DNA from: Cordylochernes scorpioides
Taxonomy: Eukaryota; Arthropoda; Arachnida; Pseudoscorpiones; Chernetidae
Assembly: GCA_030710605.1 (NCBI GenBank)
Contig: CP092874.1
Coordinates: forward strand, 24,027,921-24,091,920
DNA length: 64,000 bases
Direction of reading: 5' to 3'
Below, piece by piece: positions 10,780-19,827 of the stretch. Below the pieces are notes generated by a model, which saw only the letters and a program-made list of their open reading frames with translations, ran no database searches and was not told the DNA's origin. Both the position numbers and the translations under genes were made by a program. The first letter of the stretch is position 1. Each line of letters opens with the position of its first letter.

Positions 10780-11118
10780 AAGAAAAAGGCATCTCCTTAT
10801 CGTGCAACTGAAAGTTGCTGATGGCTTGCGCCATCTATCGGAATAAATATCAACTATTCTCGTTGATTTTTAGTTATTTCAGTATTGGCCAAATACCCAT
10901 TCTTGATTAATCAAGAAAAGCTAACCACGGACGCGTTTCGGGCTCTTGGCCCTCATCAGCGTGGTGCAAGCTGTACCTCGACGACCAAAAATATTGGTCA
11001 TTAAGGCATCCTGAAAAATCATGAAACGGGTAGTTAAGGCCAGAATTGCGTGAGACCGCGACACAATATGAAAAAATAATACAAATGTAATATTGTACTG
11101 GGATAAGGTGTATAAATT
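10780..11118 (-). mobile_element. Hammerhead-bearing LTR-like unit, copy 1
   Basis: A 339-bp unit is bounded by a 28-bp direct repeat beginning AAGAAAAAGGCATCT at 10780 and again at 11119. It carries a hammerhead ribozyme on the minus strand at 10920-10971. The identical arrangement recurs at 26788-27126. LTR-like units with type I hammerheads are known from Penelope-like elements and retrozymes; no reverse transcriptase or GIY-YIG endonuclease is seen here, so the parent element is inferred. Confidence 0.7.
10920..10971 (-). ncRNA. Type I hammerhead ribozyme
   Basis: On the minus strand the order is CCACG, the core CTGATGA, stem II GGGC/GCCC with a 5-nt loop, GAAA, a four-base CGCG stem III, the cleavage triplet GTC, then CGTGG. 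CCACG and CGTGG pair completely as stem I, and outer GCT/AGC pairs follow after unpaired bases. All invariant core residues are present. The minimal stem III is the form known from Penelope-like elements, which usually needs a dimeric context to cleave well. Predicted cleavage is after plus-strand position 10930, read on minus. Confidence 0.85.
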
Positions 11119-11231
11119 AAGAAAAAGGCATCTTCTTATCGTGCAATTTTGCAGATTGCAGATTTTTAAAATAGTTAATTTGATTTTGAAAGTGATAAAT
11201 GGGTTTCAAAATTGATGTATCTTTATAATAT

Positions 11232-11425
11232 ACAATATAATGCGGCTTATGATTGTAGAACTGCATTTGAAAATTATCCCACATGTGTTTCTTTGTAAAG
11301 AATAATCGAAATTTATTTTAAGGAGATATAGTGATTATTTCTAACCTTAGGAATGAAGTATGAAAGAATGAATTGTGAAGAGTAATGATAAACGGAAAAA
11401 TAAAGTGTCCAAGGATGAGATGTAT
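11232..11425 (-). mobile_element. tRNA-derived SINE, 5' truncated (copy 1)
   Basis: On the minus strand this matches the body and tail of the SINE at 53520-53800. It begins with the last bases of the tRNA-like head (about 11405-11419, catccttggacac on minus) and runs to the ataatgcggc end at 11232. The tRNA head is mostly missing. Its counterpart is 28098-28290, and another copy lies at 63455-63642. Confidence 0.75.
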
Positions 11426-11640
11426 CTTTGTTGTTTTATATATGGCCGGATTTGTCCATCGCAGGAGCGACGTAGTAATGCCCTGGGAGTATAAACAAAA
11501 GTACTGTACATGGTATAGTTATATAGTGTAGAGGTCAGTGCAGGAAGTGGTAAACACTGTGGGGCAGGTGAAACACCGGATGTCAGCATTGAGATTGTTC
11601 CAGGGACAGGGTTGTTTCACAATGGTGGACCGGCTGGCTA
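11426..11640. other. Duplicated block preceding the GT-rich minisatellite
   Basis: This moderately GC-rich stretch matches 28291-28470, with about 35 extra bases here near 11490-11525. It contains no recognisable gene and leads directly into the minisatellite. Confidence 0.55.
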
Positions 11641-12945
11641 GAGCAAACATTGGTTGGTTTGTTGGTTTAATGGCTGGTTCTTTGGTTGGTTTGTTGGTTT
11701 GATGGCTGGTTCTTTAGCTGGTTTGTTGGCTGGTTCTTTGGTTGGTTTGTTGGTTTGATGGCTGGTTCTTTGGTTGGTTTGTTGGTTTGATGGCTGGTTC
11801 TTTGGTTGGTTTGTTGGTTTGATGGCTGGTTCTTTGGTTGGTTTGTTGGTTTGATGGCTGGTTCTTTGGTTGGTTTGTTGGTTTGATGGCTGGTTCTTTG
11901 GTTGGTTTGTTGGTTTGATGGCTGGTTCTTTAGCTGGTTTGTTGGTTTGATGGCTGGTTCTTTAGCTGGTTTGTTGGTTTGATGGCTGGTTCTTTGGTTG
12001 GTTTGTTGGTTTGATGGCTGGTTCTTTGGTTGGTTTGTTGGTTTGATGGCTGGTTCTTTGGTTGGTTTGTTGGTTTGATGGCTGGTTCTTTGGTTGGTTT
12101 GTTGGTTTGATGGCTGGTTCTTTAGCTGGTTTGTTGGTTTGATGGCTGGTTCTTTAGCTGGTTTGTTGGTTTGATGGCTGGTTCTTTGGTTGTTTTTTTG
12201 GTTTGATGGCTGGTTCTTTGGTTGGGTTATTGGTCTAATGGCTGGTTCTTTGGTTGGTTTTTTGGTTTGATGGCTGGTTCTTTGGTTGGTTTGATGGCTG
12301 GTTCTTTGGTTGGTTTATTGGTTTAATGGCTGGTTCTTTGGTTGGTTTTTTGGTTTGATGGCGGGTTCTTTGGTTGGTTTAAAGGCTGGTTCTTTGGTTG
12401 GGTTATTGGTTCAATGGCTGGTTCTTTGGTTGGTTTTTTGGTTTGATGGCTGGTTCTTTGGTTGGGTTATTGGTTTAATGGCTGGTTCTTTGGTTGGTTT
12501 TTTGGTTTGATGGCTGGTTCTTTGGTTGGTTTGATGGCTGGTTCTTTGGTTGGTTTATTGGTTTAATGGCTGGTTCTTTGGTTGGTTTTTTGGTTTGATG
12601 GCGGGTTCTTTGGTTGGTTTAAAGGCTGGTTCTTTGGTTGGGTTATTGGTTCAATGGCTGGTTCTTTGGTTGGTTTTTTGGTTTGATGGCTGGTTCTTTG
12701 GTTGGTTTGATAGCTGGTTCTTTGGTTGGTTTATTGGTTTAATGGCTGGTTCTTTGGTTGGTTTTTTGGTTTGATGGATGGTTCTTTGGCTGGCTTGTTG
12801 GTTTGATCGCTGGTTCTTTGGTTGGTTCGTTGGTTTGATGGCTGCTTCTTTGTTTGGTTAGTTAGTTTGATGGTTGGCTTGTTGGTTTGATGGCTGGTAC
12901 TTTGGCTGGTTTGATGGTTGGTTCATTGATTTGATGGCTGGTACT
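11641..12945. repeat. GT-rich minisatellite A (about 32-bp unit)
   Basis: Roughly 40 tandem copies of a unit of the form TGGCTGGTTCTTTGGTTGG followed by tttgttggtttga. The top strand is almost free of C, with GG dinucleotides every few bases. Variants include gcgggttc, aaaggctgg and a ttttttgg form; the block at 12310-12440 is repeated at 12550-12680, so higher-order units exist. The long frames rich in W, F and G are repeat translations, not genes. Confidence 0.9.
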
Positions 12946-14035
12946 ACATATGTAGACATGTGGTGTACGTACAGTACAAGCTGTCATAACCTTCTACCCA
13001 CCATGTTATCATGGCCTGGTACTACATGTGTAGACATGTGGTGTACTTACAGTACAAGCTGTCACAACCCTCTACTCACCATGTTATCATGGCCTGGTAC
13101 TACATGTGATGTACTTACAGTACAAGCTGTCACAACCCTCTACCCACCATGTTATCATGGCCTGGTACTACATGTGTAGACATGTGGTGTACTTACAGTA
13201 CAAGCTGTCACAACCCTCTACTCACCATGTTATCATGGCCTGGTACTACATGTGATGTACTTACAGTACAAGCTGTCACAACCCTCTACCCACCATGTTA
13301 TCATGGCCTGGTACTACATGTGTAGACATGTGATGTACTTACAGTACAAGCTGTCACAACCCTCTACCCACCATGTTATCATGGCCTGGTACTACATGTG
13401 TAGACATGTGGTGTACTTACAGTACAAGCTGTCACAACCCTCTACCCACCATGTTATCATATGCCCTGGTATTACATGTGTAGACGTGTGGTGTACTTAC
13501 AGTACAAGCTGTCACAACCCTCTACCCACCATGTTATCATATGGCCTGGTACTACATGTGTAGACATGTGGTGTACTTACAGTACAAGCTGTCACAACCC
13601 TCTACCCACCATGTTATCATGGCCTGGTACTACATGTGTAGACATGTGGTGTACTTACAGTACAAGCTGTCACAACCCTCTACCCACCATGTTATCATGG
13701 CCTGGTACTACATGTGTAGACATGTGGTGTACTTACAGTACAAGCTGTCACAACCCTCTACCCACCATGTTATCATGGCCTGGTACTACATGTGTAGACA
13801 TGTGGTGTACTTACAGTACAAGCTGTCACAACCCTCTACCCACCATGTTATCATGGCCTGGTACTACATGTGTAGACATGTGGTGTACTTACAGTACAAG
13901 CTGTCACAACCCTCTACCCACCATGTTATCATGGCCTGGTACTACATGTGTAGACATGTGGTGTACTTACAGTACAAGCTGTCACAACTCTCTACCCACC
14001 ATGTTATCATGGCCTGGTACTACATGTGTAGAGAG
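12946..14035. repeat. 78-bp minisatellite B
   Basis: About 14 tandem units with a 78-bp period (for example tagacatg at 13561 and 13639). Each unit includes TGTACTTACAGTACA, a perfect 6+6 dyad, then aagctgtcacaaccc and the segment atgttatcatggcc. Two shortened units lack part of the tgtagacatgtgg segment (near 13108 and 13252). Since 78 is divisible by three, several frames stay open along the array; I do not call them genes. Confidence 0.9.
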
Positions 14036-14316
14036 AGTCTCCTTACAATACAATATTGAACAACCCACCATAGCGCCTGATACTGTGCGTATTTATCAGG
14101 AATAAGTCAAACCCAGTTCAGCAGACACCATCTATCAGCGCAGAACCTACAAGAATGATAACTCTATTTACCCATAATTTACTGTATACTGGAGAAATTT
14201 GTTTTGATGCCTATAAATCTATCTCCAGCTAACAAAGATGGATGGGAAGGAAAATGATAATTTGTCAATTTTGACATACACCATCTTCCAGCAAGTCAAA
14301 ACACTTTAAATTTGTT
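14036..14316. other. Unique-looking flank, contig end
   Basis: Matches 33011-33255 closely. It includes part of a short, unassigned sequence around cagcagacaccatctatc. It ends at the N run at aaatttgtt; the homologue continues at 33256 with catccg. Confidence 0.7.
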
Positions 14317-14416
14317 NNNNNNNNNNNNNNNNNNNNNNNNNNNNNNNNNNNNNNNNNNNNNNNNNNNNNNNNNNNNNNNNNNNNNNNNNNNNNNNNNNNN
14401 NNNNNNNNNNNNNNNN
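14317..14416. other. Assembly gap (100 N)
   Basis: A run of exactly 100 N, the conventional unknown-size gap. It separates contig 1 from contig 2. Confidence 0.99.
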
Positions 14417-14988
14417 TAAATATATTTATAAAGATAGAGGTTGCCTGGCCGGCATTCCTTGTTCGTAAATAAGAGACACTTTGGTCAGGAAAAAGTTTAT
14501 TTTTTTTTCAACGTTTCGACAAAAAGTCAACAAAAGTAAAATTTTCAAAACCTTTTTAAAATATTCTATATACAGTTACGAGCGTCATGCGTTCTTCATC
14601 TCTGTCACCGTTTGCTTTTTTTTTTTTTTTGGAATGGCGCTCTCCTATTGGTTCGCTATGATGGCGCCGCCACTGCGCGAGACACTTTGTTTTTGACTTT
14701 GCCCCCCCCACTCGCTTTTTGGTTTTTGTAACTATTGTGTTGGAGCGGGTCGCTCCTTAAATAAATGCATATATTAGTTAATAACTAAATGGAATCCTCT
14801 CTTTCTTTTTCCCAGTAAGAGACGCCTACGGAAGCCAACAGTACATAGACAGATAAAGCACATAGGCTATAGTTATTAACTAATATATGCATTTATTTAA
14901 GGCGCCAATTTATAATTGTAACAAATAGTATTTGAATAAAAACATTCAATCGGGTAAAACACGGGCGTTGCCCGGGTCATTCGGCTAG
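14417..14988 (+). mobile_element. Helitron 3' portion, start not found
   Basis: The right end carries an ACGGGC/GCCCGGGT-type hairpin followed by cattcgg and CTAG at 14985-14988, then T: the Helitron 3' signature. About 90 bases before it match the inverted Helitron near 44330-44400. The left part (14417-14750) is of mixed composition with T-runs and no gene; its 5' TC end may lie in the gap. An inverted-repeat block (14753-14903) interrupts it. Confidence 0.65.
14753..14903. repeat. Inverted repeat carrying an LTR-like fragment
   Basis: Arms of about 31 bp (ccttaaataaatgcatat... and its inverse) enclose about 88 bases. The centre, about 14790-14840, matches the start of the neighbouring 221-bp LTR in inverted orientation with few changes. 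The Helitron relative at 44390-44420 lacks this block, so it looks like an insertion. Class unknown. Confidence 0.7.
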
Positions 14989-14995
14989 TATATAT

Positions 14996-15216
14996 TGTTG
15001 GCTTCCGTAGGCGTTTCTTACTGGGAAAAAGAAAGAGAGGATCCAATGAAATAATTTAGTAGCCTTTATTAGAACAAAATCATGATAGTGAACAACAAAT
15101 ATAACAGAGAGTACCGTCGTCTTCCGGGTATTCCTTCTACTGGGGAGCTCGGATTCTATATTCTGTGCGTTTATAATCTGTTTATCTGTGGCTCTCTGGT
15201 CGGGATGGCGCCTACA
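14996..15216 (-). repeat. 3' LTR of the gypsy-like element
   Basis: 221 bp with TG...CA ends, no difference seen from 19607-19827. On the minus strand it contains an AATAAA signal (plus-strand ctttatt near 15063-15070). The last codons of the polyprotein frame lie inside it. No convincing polypurine tract adjoins it at 15217, which fits a deletion that removed the end of the internal region. Confidence 0.9.
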
Positions 15217-18200
15217 TTCGGCCATTCCTGGATTTCAATCGTCCTCGATTGAACCTTGCGTTGCAGGAACGTCGTGGGTTGCGTCGGGGGGTATCTTCTA
15301 CTTCTGGCTCCTCGTCCGGACTTTCTTCTGTAGCTGTAGTCGTTAATTCTATTTTGTTCTCCTACTGTCCTATCACACGGGTCCTTTCGAAAGATCTGGA
15401 TCAGGTCTCTCAATTCAGGGTCGGAATGCTGAATCATCAAGATTTGTTCTTCCAGTGTGATTGTGAGGCACACTTCAAGGTTTTTCTCCACGATTTCCTC
15501 CATCGTGTCTCTAGGGTCGTCGACTGGAGCTCTGCTCATTCCGTCTACGTGGGCCATCTTCTCCCCTGGTTTATGTCGAATTTCGAAATCGTATTCCTGA
15601 ATCAGATTGTACCATCGCGCTATCTGAGGATTTGTAGTCTTCTTCGCGTTCATGTAGACCAGTGCTTGGCAATCTGTAACCACTGTAAACTTGATTCCTA
15701 CGAGGAACTGACGTAGTCGATCCAAGGTCCACACTATCGCCATCAGCTCCAATTTGCTTGAGTGGTACATCTTCTCGGCCTCTGTTGTCTTCTTGCTCAC
15801 ACAGTAGACCAAGCGCCATTTGCAGTCTTCGTCCATCTGTAGCACCATTCCTGCTAATCCCTCAGCACTCGCATCGCAATGTACTTCTGTCTTGAGTTCA
15901 GGGTTGTAATGAGCTAGTACCGGATATTCGACCAGATCCTTTCGTAGTCCTCCAAATGACCTTCGCTGTTCTTCCTTCCATTCAAATTGTGAACCTTTCT
16001 TCGTAAGTCTGCTTAGCGGTTCTGCTTTCCTCGCGAAGTCCTTTACAAATCGTCTGAAGAAGTTCGTCAGTCCCAGAAAGCGTCGTATGTCGTGGACATT
16101 CTTGGGTTCTGGAAATTCTTCTATCGCCTTGATCTTTCTTGGGCCTGGCTTAAGTCCGCCTGTACTGATAACATACCCTAAGAACTCAACTTCCCTCCTT
16201 CCGAACTCACATTTGGAGGGTTTCAGTGTCAACTTCGCTGATCTTATTCTTTCGAGGACTTCCCTCAACCTTTCGATCATCTCCCGCCAATCCTTTGCCG
16301 GGATAATCACGTCGTCGAGATAGCAGAATGCCTTCTTGTTCAGCAGCGGACCTAGGACAGTGTGCATCAGTCTTTGGAATTCAGCTGATGCGTTGGCGAG
16401 TCCAAAAATCATCCTTTCGAATTGACCTGTATCATCTGGGGTGATGAATGCTGTCTTTAATTTTGCCTTATCGGTTAGTGGTATCTGCAGATATCCATGC
16501 GCCAGATCCAGAGTGGTGAAGAATTTCGCATTCCTTAGGCCTTCCAGAAGGTCGTCTATCCTTGGTAATGGGAACTTGTCCTTAACTGTTTGAATGTTGA
16601 GTCTCCTATAATCTACCACCAGACGATGATCTCCAGTTTTCTTCCTCACAAGTAGGACGGGACTAGCGTAGGGTGATCTAGTTTCCGTGACTATTCCATT
16701 GTCCTTCCACTCTCTGACAATCTCCCTGATTGCTTCGCGTTCACTTGCAGTCGTCTTATACGGTCTCAGACAGACTGGCTTGCTTCCATCAACCTCCTTA
16801 ATGTCCATCTTGGTGACATCGGTGCACCCTAATTCCTCCATGCCAAGAGCGAAACAGTCTCTATACTCGTTTACTACATCTAGGATTTCTTGTCTCTCTT
16901 TCGAAGTCAGAGAATGATTGACGTTGATGTCCTCAGGCAGTATGGGGCGCTTACGTTTCATTTGGTCTTGTCCTTCCCTCTTCTCTTCATTTTTAGTCTG
17001 AAACGAATCCTCTGCGACGTCCAGGTTAACAACAATATCATCAAGGTTTAGTAGTTCAACTCGCCCTACACATTGGTTCTTCCTTACTCTCAACTTGCCC
17101 TTGCCAGCTGAGATGATGGGTATGGTCGTCTTTCCATCGACCACTTCCAATAGGGAATCGACACAGGCGTCATCTACTCCTGTGAACAATACATATCCGT
17201 CCTTTACCTCGTCTGTGATTGCACTTGTAAAGTTAATGGAGTCGCTCTCCAACTGAACAGTTTCGGTTGCTCTCAGTTCGATGCGACGCGACTTGATTTC
17301 TTCTTGCAGATTAGTAAACGGAAATTCGGATGAATAGCCAATATGCAGTTCCTTACCGATTCTCGCGAAGGATACGTAGGGCAGATCTGTCCATGTTCTT
17401 CCAATTAGTAGGTCATAAGGTTGGGCATCATCGTTAACAATGAATACAGTGATTTCCCTTCCGACGATGCCATCAATCTCCAGGTCGACTGTCGTCTTCC
17501 CAACGGTCCTGGCAGCTGGTGCAGTCTGGTTACCGATGCCGTACAGACTAGTCGAGTCTGGTTCGATGTCGACGCTGATCCTCCTTGCGACCGATTCTCT
17601 CATTAGACAACTGCTGCTCCCGGTGTCTATCATTGCCTTCACGGTTTCCTTGTTGTCGATCTTGACATCCTTCAAATATACATCTGGCGGGACAGTCTCC
17701 AGTCCTTCGACTTCCAGGTTGGCTACTTTTAGTCCTTCTTTGGGTCTTGTGCAATTCCTTTCCTTGTGTCCCGTTTGACCGCATCCTCGGCATGTCAACG
17801 TAGTCCTGGGTGCTGGGCAGTCTCTGGCAATGTGTCCAAACTGATTGCAGTTGAAGCACTTCGGTTCTCCCTTGTCGTTTCTGATCGTACGGTTGACCAT
17901 TCTCCTCAAGGTGTTAGGGTACGTTTCACTGATTTCGTTCCTTGCAGCGTCATGACCCGAAACATTCGTTCCTTGTTTAGTCTCTTTAACTTCGCTTTGG
18001 TTGGGGAATCTCGCAGATTTCTGCTGAAACGACGGTGGTATGAGGTGTTTCGCATTCCAATGCGGAGGTCCCATCTCGGTGCGAACATTTTCGTACTCGT
18101 CCAGTTTATCCGCCAACTCATCTGGGTTGTTTAACTTGGTCCAATCGTCAATGAGATGATTACGCAGCACATTTGGAACTTTTTTCTTTAGCTGGTTAGT

Positions 18201-18908
18201 GACGGACAAATCCTTTAGGGCGTCGAAATTTTCCACGTTCATTCCTTCGATCCATTCGTTGAAATATCCTCGCAATTCGAAAGCGAAGTCTCTCCAGGAA
18301 CCCTTTTGAGATCTCTCGTGCTTCTCGAATTTTTGTCTGAATTGTTCGGGGCTCAACTTGTACCGTTTTAGGAGCAACCTTTTCACGAACCTATAATCGC
18401 CGCTTTGTTCTTCTGTTTCCCGAGCGATTAATTGAGTCATTTCGTAAGGTAGCAATCCTAGGAGGCTGAACGCCCATTGGTCTTCATCCAATCCTAGTCG
18501 CTTTGCCTGTCTTTCGAAAAGAATTAGGTAAAAACTCAAATCATTGTCCTTCGACTCGTACTTGGGCATCAGTTTACGTATCTCGTAATGTGCGTCATTG
18601 CTGGTACTTCGAGACGTATCGTTGTTTCCGCGTGTAGTCTGGATGCGCAGCTTCTCAAGCTCGAATTCCATTACCATTTGTTCTTTTCGTTCCCGTTCTA
18701 TACGTTCTGCTTGCTCTGTTTGTGCTGTTTGTTCCCGTTCCTCGATCAGAGTCTCCAACAGTTGTTTTGCGAATTCTTCTTCGTAGGATTGGCTATTCAA
18801 AATAAGGTGTTTTAAGTCGACGATCCTGCTCTCTGGCGGTACTACCTCGCCGAGTTCATACGCCAACTTGCTCAAATCGCATTTCCTTACTTTCGCTAAA
18901 TAAGTCAT
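15171..18908 (-). CDS. Gag-Pol polyprotein without integrase
   Basis: A 1245-residue uninterrupted frame from an ATG at 18908. Residues 1-340 are Gag-like with an early glutamate/arginine-rich helix (about 50-80). Two CCHC zinc knuckles follow at about 349 (CFNCNQFGHIARDC) and 372 (CRGCGQTGHKERNC). The aspartic protease active site is VKAMIDTGSSSCLM near 428. Reverse transcriptase has LVVDYRRLN (about 766) and the catalytic FCYLDDVII (about 861). RNase H follows with VHCDASAEG (about 1011), KLELMAI and VVTDCQAL. After about 1130 the frame has no H2C2 or DDE integrase and ends within the LTR. Gag and Pol are fused in one frame. It could supply reverse transcription but not integration. Confidence 0.92.
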   Translation of the reverse strand: MTYLAKVRKCDLSKLAYELGEVVPPESRIVDLKHLILNSQSYEEEFAKQLLETLIEEREQTAQTEQAERIERERKEQMVMEFELEKLRIQTTRGNNDTSRSTSNDAHYEIRKLMPKYESKDNDLSFYLILFERQAKRLGLDEDQWAFSLLGLLPYEMTQLIARETEEQSGDYRFVKRLLLKRYKLSPEQFRQKFEKHERSQKGSWRDFAFELRGYFNEWIEGMNVENFDALKDLSVTNQLKKKVPNVLRNHLIDDWTKLNNPDELADKLDEYENVRTEMGPPHWNAKHLIPPSFQQKSARFPNQSEVKETKQGTNVSGHDAARNEISETYPNTLRRMVNRTIRNDKGEPKCFNCNQFGHIARDCPAPRTTLTCRGCGQTGHKERNCTRPKEGLKVANLEVEGLETVPPDVYLKDVKIDNKETVKAMIDTGSSSCLMRESVARRISVDIEPDSTSLYGIGNQTAPAARTVGKTTVDLEIDGIVGREITVFIVNDDAQPYDLLIGRTWTDLPYVSFARIGKELHIGYSSEFPFTNLQEEIKSRRIELRATETVQLESDSINFTSAITDEVKDGYVLFTGVDDACVDSLLEVVDGKTTIPIISAGKGKLRVRKNQCVGRVELLNLDDIVVNLDVAEDSFQTKNEEKREGQDQMKRKRPILPEDINVNHSLTSKERQEILDVVNEYRDCFALGMEELGCTDVTKMDIKEVDGSKPVCLRPYKTTASEREAIREIVREWKDNGIVTETRSPYASPVLLVRKKTGDHRLVVDYRRLNIQTVKDKFPLPRIDDLLEGLRNAKFFTTLDLAHGYLQIPLTDKAKLKTAFITPDDTGQFERMIFGLANASAEFQRLMHTVLGPLLNKKAFCYLDDVIIPAKDWREMIERLREVLERIRSAKLTLKPSKCEFGRREVEFLGYVISTGGLKPGPRKIKAIEEFPEPKNVHDIRRFLGLTNFFRRFVKDFARKAEPLSRLTKKGSQFEWKEEQRRSFGGLRKDLVEYPVLAHYNPELKTEVHCDASAEGLAGMVLQMDEDCKWRLVYCVSKKTTEAEKMYHSSKLELMAIVWTLDRLRQFLVGIKFTVVTDCQALVYMNAKKTTNPQIARWYNLIQEYDFEIRHKPGEKMAHVDGMSRAPVDDPRDTMEEIVEKNLEVCLTITLEEQILMIQHSDPELRDLIQIFRKDPCDRTVGEQNRINDYSYRRKSGRGARSRRYPPTQPTTFLQRKVQSRTIEIQEWPNVGAIPTREPQINRL

Positions 18909-19606
18909 GTTTTTTTTTTTTTTTCAAAAGGAAAAATAAACAAGGCAAAAATTTTTAAAATAAACAAATAAAACTGACTAAACCAGATACGTACTGTTTC
19001 AATTATTTCTTTAAACGAAATAAACTTTTCTTTGGTAATTTTGAGACAATACTTTTTTTTTTTTCTTTTTACCGCGATACTTTGCGATAATACTTTTTAT
19101 TTGTTTCTTCAATTTACTTTAAAAATACTTTCTTTAGAATACTTTACTTTACTTTAAAATACTTTCTTTAGAATACTGTACTTTACTTTAAAATACTTTC
19201 TTTAAAATACTTCACTTTACTTTAAAATACTTTCTTTAAAATACTTCACTTTACTTTAAAATGCTTTCTTTAAAATACTTTCTTTAAAATACTTCACTTT
19301 ACTTTAAAATACTTTCTTTAAAATACTTCACTTTAAAATACTTCACTTTACTTTAAAATGCTTACTTTAAAATACTTCACTTTACTTTAAAATGCTTACT
19401 TTAAAATACTTTCTTATCGAGATGATTTTGCAATAATATTTTACCGAGGTGACTTGTAATAATACTTTTAGGAATAGGTAATTAAATTTCGTACATACCA
19501 TGCAACTCCTCTTACGTTGATCGGTCACCGCGCCACGTCCTTCTCGTTTCCAAATTATTCCAGTGAATCTTCAATTTTCTTCAGGACTATCACACTTCTG
19601 AATTTC
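18909..19606. repeat. Leader of the gypsy-like element with AT-rich tandem repeats
   Basis: Between the 5' LTR and the start codon lies an AT-rich leader. From about 19120 to 19400 it is a run of imperfect tandem copies of actttaaaatactttc-type units. No ORF of note. Confidence 0.75.
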
Positions 19607-19827
19607 TGTTGGCTTCCGTAGGCGTTTCTTACTGGGAAAAAGAAAGAGAGGATCCAATGAAATAATTTAGTAGCCTTTATTAGAACAAAATCATGATAGT
19701 GAACAACAAATATAACAGAGAGTACCGTCGTCTTCCGGGTATTCCTTCTACTGGGGAGCTCGGATTCTATATTCTGTGCGTTTATAATCTGTTTATCTGT
19801 GGCTCTCTGGTCGGGATGGCGCCTACA
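19607..19827 (-). repeat. 5' LTR of the gypsy-like element
   Basis: 221 bp, matching the other LTR. Just inside it (minus strand, beginning about 5 bases after the LTR) the sequence TCAGAAGTGTGATAG resembles the 3' end complement of a leucine tRNA and is a possible primer-binding site; this match is partial and from general knowledge. Confidence 0.9.

Larger units (their letters stand above)
1..14316. repeat. Large duplicated block, copy 1 (matches 24138-33255)
   Basis: Read side by side, this contig and 24138-33255 share the same order of AT-rich flank, pogo-like MITE, Tc1-like MITE, hammerhead repeat, SINE end, GT-rich minisatellite and 78-bp minisatellite. Differences are scattered substitutions plus whole insertions: the LINE at 820-6454 and an expanded MITE array here; a foldback, a Helitron and an ORF1-only LINE in the other copy. 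The contig ends at an N run exactly where the other copy continues at 33256. It may be a segmental duplication or an alternative haplotype. Confidence 0.85.
14996..19827 (-). mobile_element. Ty3/gypsy-like LTR retrotransposon lacking integrase
   Basis: A 4832-bp element with two 221-bp LTRs (14996-15216 and 19607-19827), TGTT...TACA ends and a possible 4-bp target duplication atat, which is hard to trust in an AT repeat. The single internal frame on the minus strand encodes Gag, protease, reverse transcriptase and RNase H, and runs into the 3' LTR without an integrase. The 698-base leader (18909-19606) holds AT-rich tandem repeats. No env is present. By eye the LTRs are identical, implying a recent insertion. 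Confidence 0.92.

Noticed and set aside
12310-12774. W/F/G-rich membrane-like peptides over minisatellite A
   Set aside because: They are direct translations of the 32-bp GT-rich repeat; the hydrophobic character follows from TTT, GGT and TGG codons.
13461-14105. Open frames of 100-375 codons over minisatellite B (also 31917-33044)
   Set aside because: The 78-bp unit is a multiple of three without stops, so open frames are automatic. Several frames are open at once and no start, domain or codon signal sets one apart.
15249-18815. Plus-strand frames within the gypsy element
   Set aside because: They are antisense to the 1245-residue Gag-Pol frame, which carries all recognisable motifs.
19120-19400. 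CRISPR-like array
   Set aside because: Repeats are contiguous and imperfect without unique spacers, lie in a retrotransposon leader, and the genome is eukaryotic.
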